From assembly GCA_965366365.1 (NCBI GenBank), contig CBDUEV010000100.1:1-8437 (forward strand): DNA of 8,437 bases, given 5' to 3'. The stretch comes from CBDUEV01 sp965366365 (lineage in GTDB: Bacteria; Actinomycetota; Acidimicrobiia; Spongiisociales; JAENVV01). This document shows positions 6,359-8,437 of the stretch, one piece after another. Each line of letters starts with the position of its first letter. Positions within the stretch are counted from its first letter, which is position 1. The notes under the pieces are model-generated. The model saw only the letters and a list, made by a program, of their open reading frames with translations. It did not search any database and was not told the origin of the DNA. The position numbers and the translations under genes are program-made.

Positions 6359-6429
6359 GGCGACCCGCTTTCCCCCACCGCAGTAATAGGCCCGCGTCCG
6401 GGCGGTGTTTCCGCCCCCTGCCTCTATGA
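6355..6429 (+). CDS. Possible 24-residue coupled small ORF or gene remnant after the VTC gene
   Basis: An ATG overlaps the VTC stop (ATGA, 6355-6358) and has an excellent ribosome site, GGAGGGAG (6340-6347), seven bases upstream. The frame codes for a basic 24-residue peptide beginning MRRPAFPHRS and ends at a TGA (6427-6429), which overlaps another ATG opening a 25-residue frame (6426-6503) that has no ribosome site. A GC hairpin, GGGCGG-TGTTT-CCGCCC (6400-6416), lies inside. Either this is a true small protein, a coupling relic, or the first codons of a third operon gene that has been lost. The peptide resembles nothing I know. The ribosome site and overlap are seen; expression is a guess. 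Confidence 0.3.
   Translation: MRRPAFPHRSNRPASGRCFRPLPL
6400..6416 (+). terminator. Weak GC hairpin after the DUF4956-VTC unit
   Basis: GGGCGG (6400-6405), loop TGTTT (6406-6410), CCGCCC (6411-6416): a perfect 6-bp all-GC stem 42 bases after the VTC stop, without a T-tract. It is the only candidate end-signal between this unit and the separate promoter array of the apbE unit. Six GC pairs can occur by chance in such DNA, so this is tentative. Confidence 0.25.
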
Positions 6430-6465
6430 GCCGATGGATGCACGCCCTGCCGCAGCCGCTCCATG

Positions 6466-6519
6466 CTCACAGAGTATTCAGCACCTCTTCAGCTGAGTCT
6501 TAGGTTCTTCCGCTGCAAT
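6466..6519 (+). promoter_or_regulatory. Four 11-bp direct repeats and -10 upstream of the apbE unit
   Basis: Units in 11-bp register start at 6466, 6477, 6488 and 6499: CTCACAGAGTA, TTCAGCACCTC, TTCAGCTGAGT, CTTAGGTTCTT. The leading hexamers approximate [CT]-T-[CT]-A-[GC]-[GC], the first being the weakest. Nine bases after the last hexamer comes TGCAAT (6514-6519), a 4-of-6 match to the -10 consensus. Predicted transcription start is near 6526, leaving about 20 bases before the GTG at 6547. The layout equals that of the array at 4790-4843, and even the nine-base spacers are alike (TTCTTCCGC here, TTCTCTCGA there). Most likely binding sites for an OmpR/PhoB-family response regulator that activates both units. 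Confidence 0.7.
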
Positions 6520-6546
6520 AACCACATCGAGCTACCGGAGTCTTCC

Positions 6547-7566
6547 GTGCATCACATCGACCGCCTCGAAGCACTCGGCTCCCCCGAGCAATCGGGAGGG
6601 GTCCCCGCCCGTCGGAGGTTCCGCCGCGACGGCTTGCTGGGAACCGTCATAGAGGTGGCGGTGGACTCCGATCAGCCCACCCAGGTCGCGAATGGGGTGT
6701 TCGCCGAGGTCGAGCGCCTCGCGGACATCTTCAACTGGTTTGACGACGCCAGCGAGCTGCGCCGCTGGGCCCGCGGCGAGACCGCGGCGGGCCCGGAACT
6801 CGCCGAGGTCCTCGACCTCGCCGAAGATTGGAAACGAAGAAGCGGCGGAGCCTTCGACCCCGCCGCCGGTGCCCTGGTCGGACTTTGGACGCAGGCGTCG
6901 GAGGAGGGCCGCGTCCCCAGCATGATCGAGATCGCCGAAGCCGTTGAAGTAGCGGCCACCTCCGGCGGCGGCAGGACCCTCAACGCCGTCGCCAAGGGCT
7001 GGATCGTCGATCAGGCGGTCCGGCGCGAAGTCGACCTCGGTTTCGAGGGCACTCTGATCGTGAACGCCGGCGGCGACCTCCGTCACGTCGGCGCGGATCC
7101 GATCATTGCGGGTATCGAAGACCCCAGGCGACCGTACGACAATGTTCCTCCGCTGGTCCGGGTCGCCGTCCACAACATGGCCCTTGCGACCAGTGGCGGC
7201 GGGCGACGCCACTGGATCATCGGCGGCAGACGCTTTGGCCACATTCTCGACCCGAGGACGGGCTATCCGCCCACGCATGTCGAGTCCGCTTCGGTTCTGG
7301 CCCACGAGGTAGCGACGGCCGACGTCATGGCCACCATTCTCACGATCGTGTCGGTCGCCGAAGGGCTGGCGCTCAGCGAGGAGGCCGACGTCGGGTGCTG
7401 CATCATCGACGATTCCGGTGTGCTGCATCGCAACGAGCGATGGCGGCACGCCGAACGGATGTCGTCTCCCCGGACCACGAGCGGGTCTCCCCCCGACGTT
7501 GGCGAGTGTATGGAAAGCCGGCTTCGCCTCTCGGAGCACATGGCGTATTCAAGGAGTGAAACATGA
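6547..7566 (+). CDS. apbE: FAD:protein FMN transferase (ApbE family)
   Basis: A 339-residue ApbE-family enzyme, which uses FAD and Mg2+ to attach FMN through a phosphoester bond to Ser/Thr of target redox proteins. Family blocks are DGLLGTVIEV (28-37, the usual MGT replaced by LGT), LADIFNWFDD (58-67), SGGAFDPAAGALVGLW (99-114), TLNAVAKGWIVDQA (144-157), LIVNAGGDLRHVG (170-182), ALATSGGGRRHW (212-223), GHILDPRTGYP (231-241) and the metal-site region EVATADVMATI (254-264). The GTG at 6547 is chosen because GGAG (6537-6540) lies six bases upstream and the predicted transcript starts near 6526; the in-frame ATG at 6463 precedes that point. No signal peptide or lipobox is present, unlike many periplasmic ApbE proteins, so it probably acts in the cytoplasm. 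Its stop overlaps the next ATG (7563-7566), so its targets are probably encoded in this operon. Confidence 0.93.
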   Translation: MHHIDRLEALGSPEQSGGVPARRRFRRDGLLGTVIEVAVDSDQPTQVANGVFAEVERLADIFNWFDDASELRRWARGETAAGPELAEVLDLAEDWKRRSGGAFDPAAGALVGLWTQASEEGRVPSMIEIAEAVEVAATSGGGRTLNAVAKGWIVDQAVRREVDLGFEGTLIVNAGGDLRHVGADPIIAGIEDPRRPYDNVPPLVRVAVHNMALATSGGGRRHWIIGGRRFGHILDPRTGYPPTHVESASVLAHEVATADVMATILTIVSVAEGLALSEEADVGCCIIDDSGVLHRNERWRHAERMSSPRTTSGSPPDVGECMESRLRLSEHMAYSRSET

Positions 7567-8279
7567 CAACACCCGAGCAGTCCCGCTACCAAGAAATCAG
7601 CCGGCGCGCATTCCTCCGGCGTAGCGCGGCCCTCGGACTCGCGGTCGCTGTTCCCAGTTCGATCCTCGCTTCCTGCGGGTCCGACGCCGCCACGTTCGAT
7701 AGCGGGTCCGTCGACTCCACAACCGCGCCAGACCCGACCACCACGGTCGGTCCAGCTGGGGCAACGACCACCACCACGGAAGCAGTCGCCCCAAGCACGA
7801 CAGGAGCCGAGGCAACAGCGTCCCCCACACCGGCCGGAACCGAACTCATCGTCGACTTCACATACGCGGCGGCAAGCACGTCTGGAGTGAAGAACCCGTA
7901 TGTCGCCGTCTGGGTCGAAGACGAAGCCGGTGAACTCGCCGCCACCATTGCTCTCTGGTTCCTCCAATCACAGAAAGGCACCAGGTGGCTGAGTGACCTC
8001 CGCCGTTGGACGACGGTCGACGGCAGTGACGCAACGATCGACGTCATTTCGAGCGCCACGCGGCGTCCCGGCAGCTACACCGTGGTGTGGGACGGTACCG
8101 ACATCGACGGGAACCCCGTCCCGCCCGGCAACTACTACATCGCCATCGAAGCAGCCCGGGAAAACGGTCCCTATTCGTTGATCCGAGAAGAAATCACTAT
8201 CGGCGAGGCAGCCTTTTCTCGCAACCTCGAATCGGAAGGAGAGTTGAGCGGTGCGACAGTCTCACTCGTCCTCACTTGA
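7563..8279 (+). CDS. Tat-exported DUF2271 lipoprotein, possible flavin carrier
   Basis: A 238-residue protein. Its N-terminus SRRAFLRRSAALGLAVAV has the twin-arginine motif (Arg14-Arg15), and the lipobox LASC puts lipidation at Cys38, so it is folded in the cytoplasm, exported by Tat and anchored outside. A disordered Thr/Pro/Ala linker (about 40-92) leads to a DUF2271 domain (93-238): YVAVWVEDEAGELAATIALW (113-132), RWLSDLRRW (141-149) and a FlgD-like beta segment PGSYTVVWDGTDIDGNPVPP (169-188). DUF2271 genes are known to neighbour PepSY and ApbE genes. The C-terminus ELSGATVSLVLT contains SGAT (229-232), like the [ST]GA[ST] site that ApbE flavinylates in NqrC and RnfG; whether it is used here is open. 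AAGGAG (7551-7556) lies six bases before the ATG. The last 29 bases overlap the PepSY gene. Confidence 0.9.
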   Translation: MTTPEQSRYQEISRRAFLRRSAALGLAVAVPSSILASCGSDAATFDSGSVDSTTAPDPTTTVGPAGATTTTTEAVAPSTTGAEATASPTPAGTELIVDFTYAAASTSGVKNPYVAVWVEDEAGELAATIALWFLQSQKGTRWLSDLRRWTTVDGSDATIDVISSATRRPGSYTVVWDGTDIDGNPVPPGNYYIAIEAARENGPYSLIREEITIGEAAFSRNLESEGELSGATVSLVLT

Positions 8280-8437
8280 CACCGTGACCGCAGCCGAACC
8301 GTCGCCGGACGCGGAGCCCACTCCTTCCCGGCCTCTGCGGCGGGCTCGCAGCAAGGGATGGAGACAGGGTCTCAACTGGACCCGGCTTCTCCACGTCTAC
8401 ACATCGATGCTCGCCCTTGTCGTGGTTTTGTTCTTCG
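8251..8437 (+). CDS. PepSY domain-containing membrane protein (5' part, cut by window end)
   Basis: The first 62 residues are visible. A polar, Ser/Pro-rich cytoplasmic leader (1-40) precedes NWTRLLHVYTSMLALVVVLF (42-61), the first transmembrane helix typical of PepSY-associated membrane proteins, including the Trp, the Arg and the His48 near the membrane face. PepSY membrane proteins of this type carry three or four helices, with a His-based haem site in some, and are linked to ferric or flavin reductase activity. The GTG at 8251 has GGAAGGAGAG (8234-8243) seven bases upstream, inside the end of the DUF2271 gene, which it overlaps by 29 bases in another frame; translation is therefore likely coupled. 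It is presumably the membrane electron conduit of this operon. Family call rests on the first helix and context only. Confidence 0.75.
   Translation, partial: MRQSHSSSLDTVTAAEPSPDAEPTPSRPLRRARSKGWRQGLNWTRLLHVYTSMLALVVVLFF

Noticed and set aside
6463..6546. Upstream ATG start for apbE, adding 28 residues
   Set aside because: The added residues overlap the operator array and predicted -10, lie upstream of the likely transcription start, have no ribosome site, and do not form a signal peptide.
6579..6600. Hairpin CCCGA-GCAA-TCGGG with flanking pairs early in apbE
   Set aside because: It lies inside codons 11-18, has a mismatch, and is readily explained by GC-rich coding sequence; no evidence for a regulatory role.
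6532..7539. Minus-strand open frame of 335 codons opposite apbE
   Set aside because: Opposite strand of a clear ApbE gene; composition mirrors the codon bias of apbE and no domain is visible.

Overview
The window is high-GC DNA that reads like a chromosome of a free-living actinobacterium. The Thr/Pro/Ala-rich linker behind a lipoprotein anchor, frequent ATGA start/stop overlaps, GTG starts and the gene families fit the Acidimicrobiia or a related group, but this placement is inferred from style, not from a marker gene. No tRNA, rRNA, CRISPR, insertion sequence or prophage gene is visible, and no stretch over 300 bases lacks a gene.

Left part (1-2180): the tail of an unidentified gene runs into a RibD/DHFR-like reductase. 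It converges on a minus-strand pair, a DUF3291 protein (737-1237) preceded by a nitrilase-family amidohydrolase (1270-1980). A nested inverted repeat at 650-722 sits exactly between the converging stops. The nitrilase leader carries a 10-bp palindrome and two adjoining hairpins.

Middle (2140-4646): on the minus strand lie a small ABM-fold monooxygenase-like protein, its probable hairpin/T8 terminator, a secreted metzincin-type metalloprotease with pre-peptidase C-terminal (PPC) type domains, and a 16-bp perfect hairpin just after the protease stop.

Right part (4647-8437): this is the most interesting stretch. All genes are on the plus strand in two units. Unit 1 is a DUF4956 membrane protein coupled to a VTC-type triphosphate-tunnel (polyphosphate polymerase-like) protein. 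Unit 2 is apbE (FAD:protein FMN transferase), a Tat-exported DUF2271 lipoprotein, and a PepSY membrane protein cut by the window end. Each unit is preceded by four hexamers in 11-bp register, then exactly 9 nt, then a -10-like hexamer. This geometry is typical of tandem OmpR/PhoB-family response regulator sites and suggests one regulator controls both units.

Working model (inference): unit 2 is a flavin-dependent extracytoplasmic electron-transfer module. A cytoplasmic ApbE, with no export signal visible, could load FMN onto a partner before Tat export. The DUF2271 protein ends with an SGAT tetrapeptide resembling the ApbE flavinylation motif. Unit 1 may make or sense polyphosphate or another phosphorylated ligand at the membrane, switched on by the same signal.
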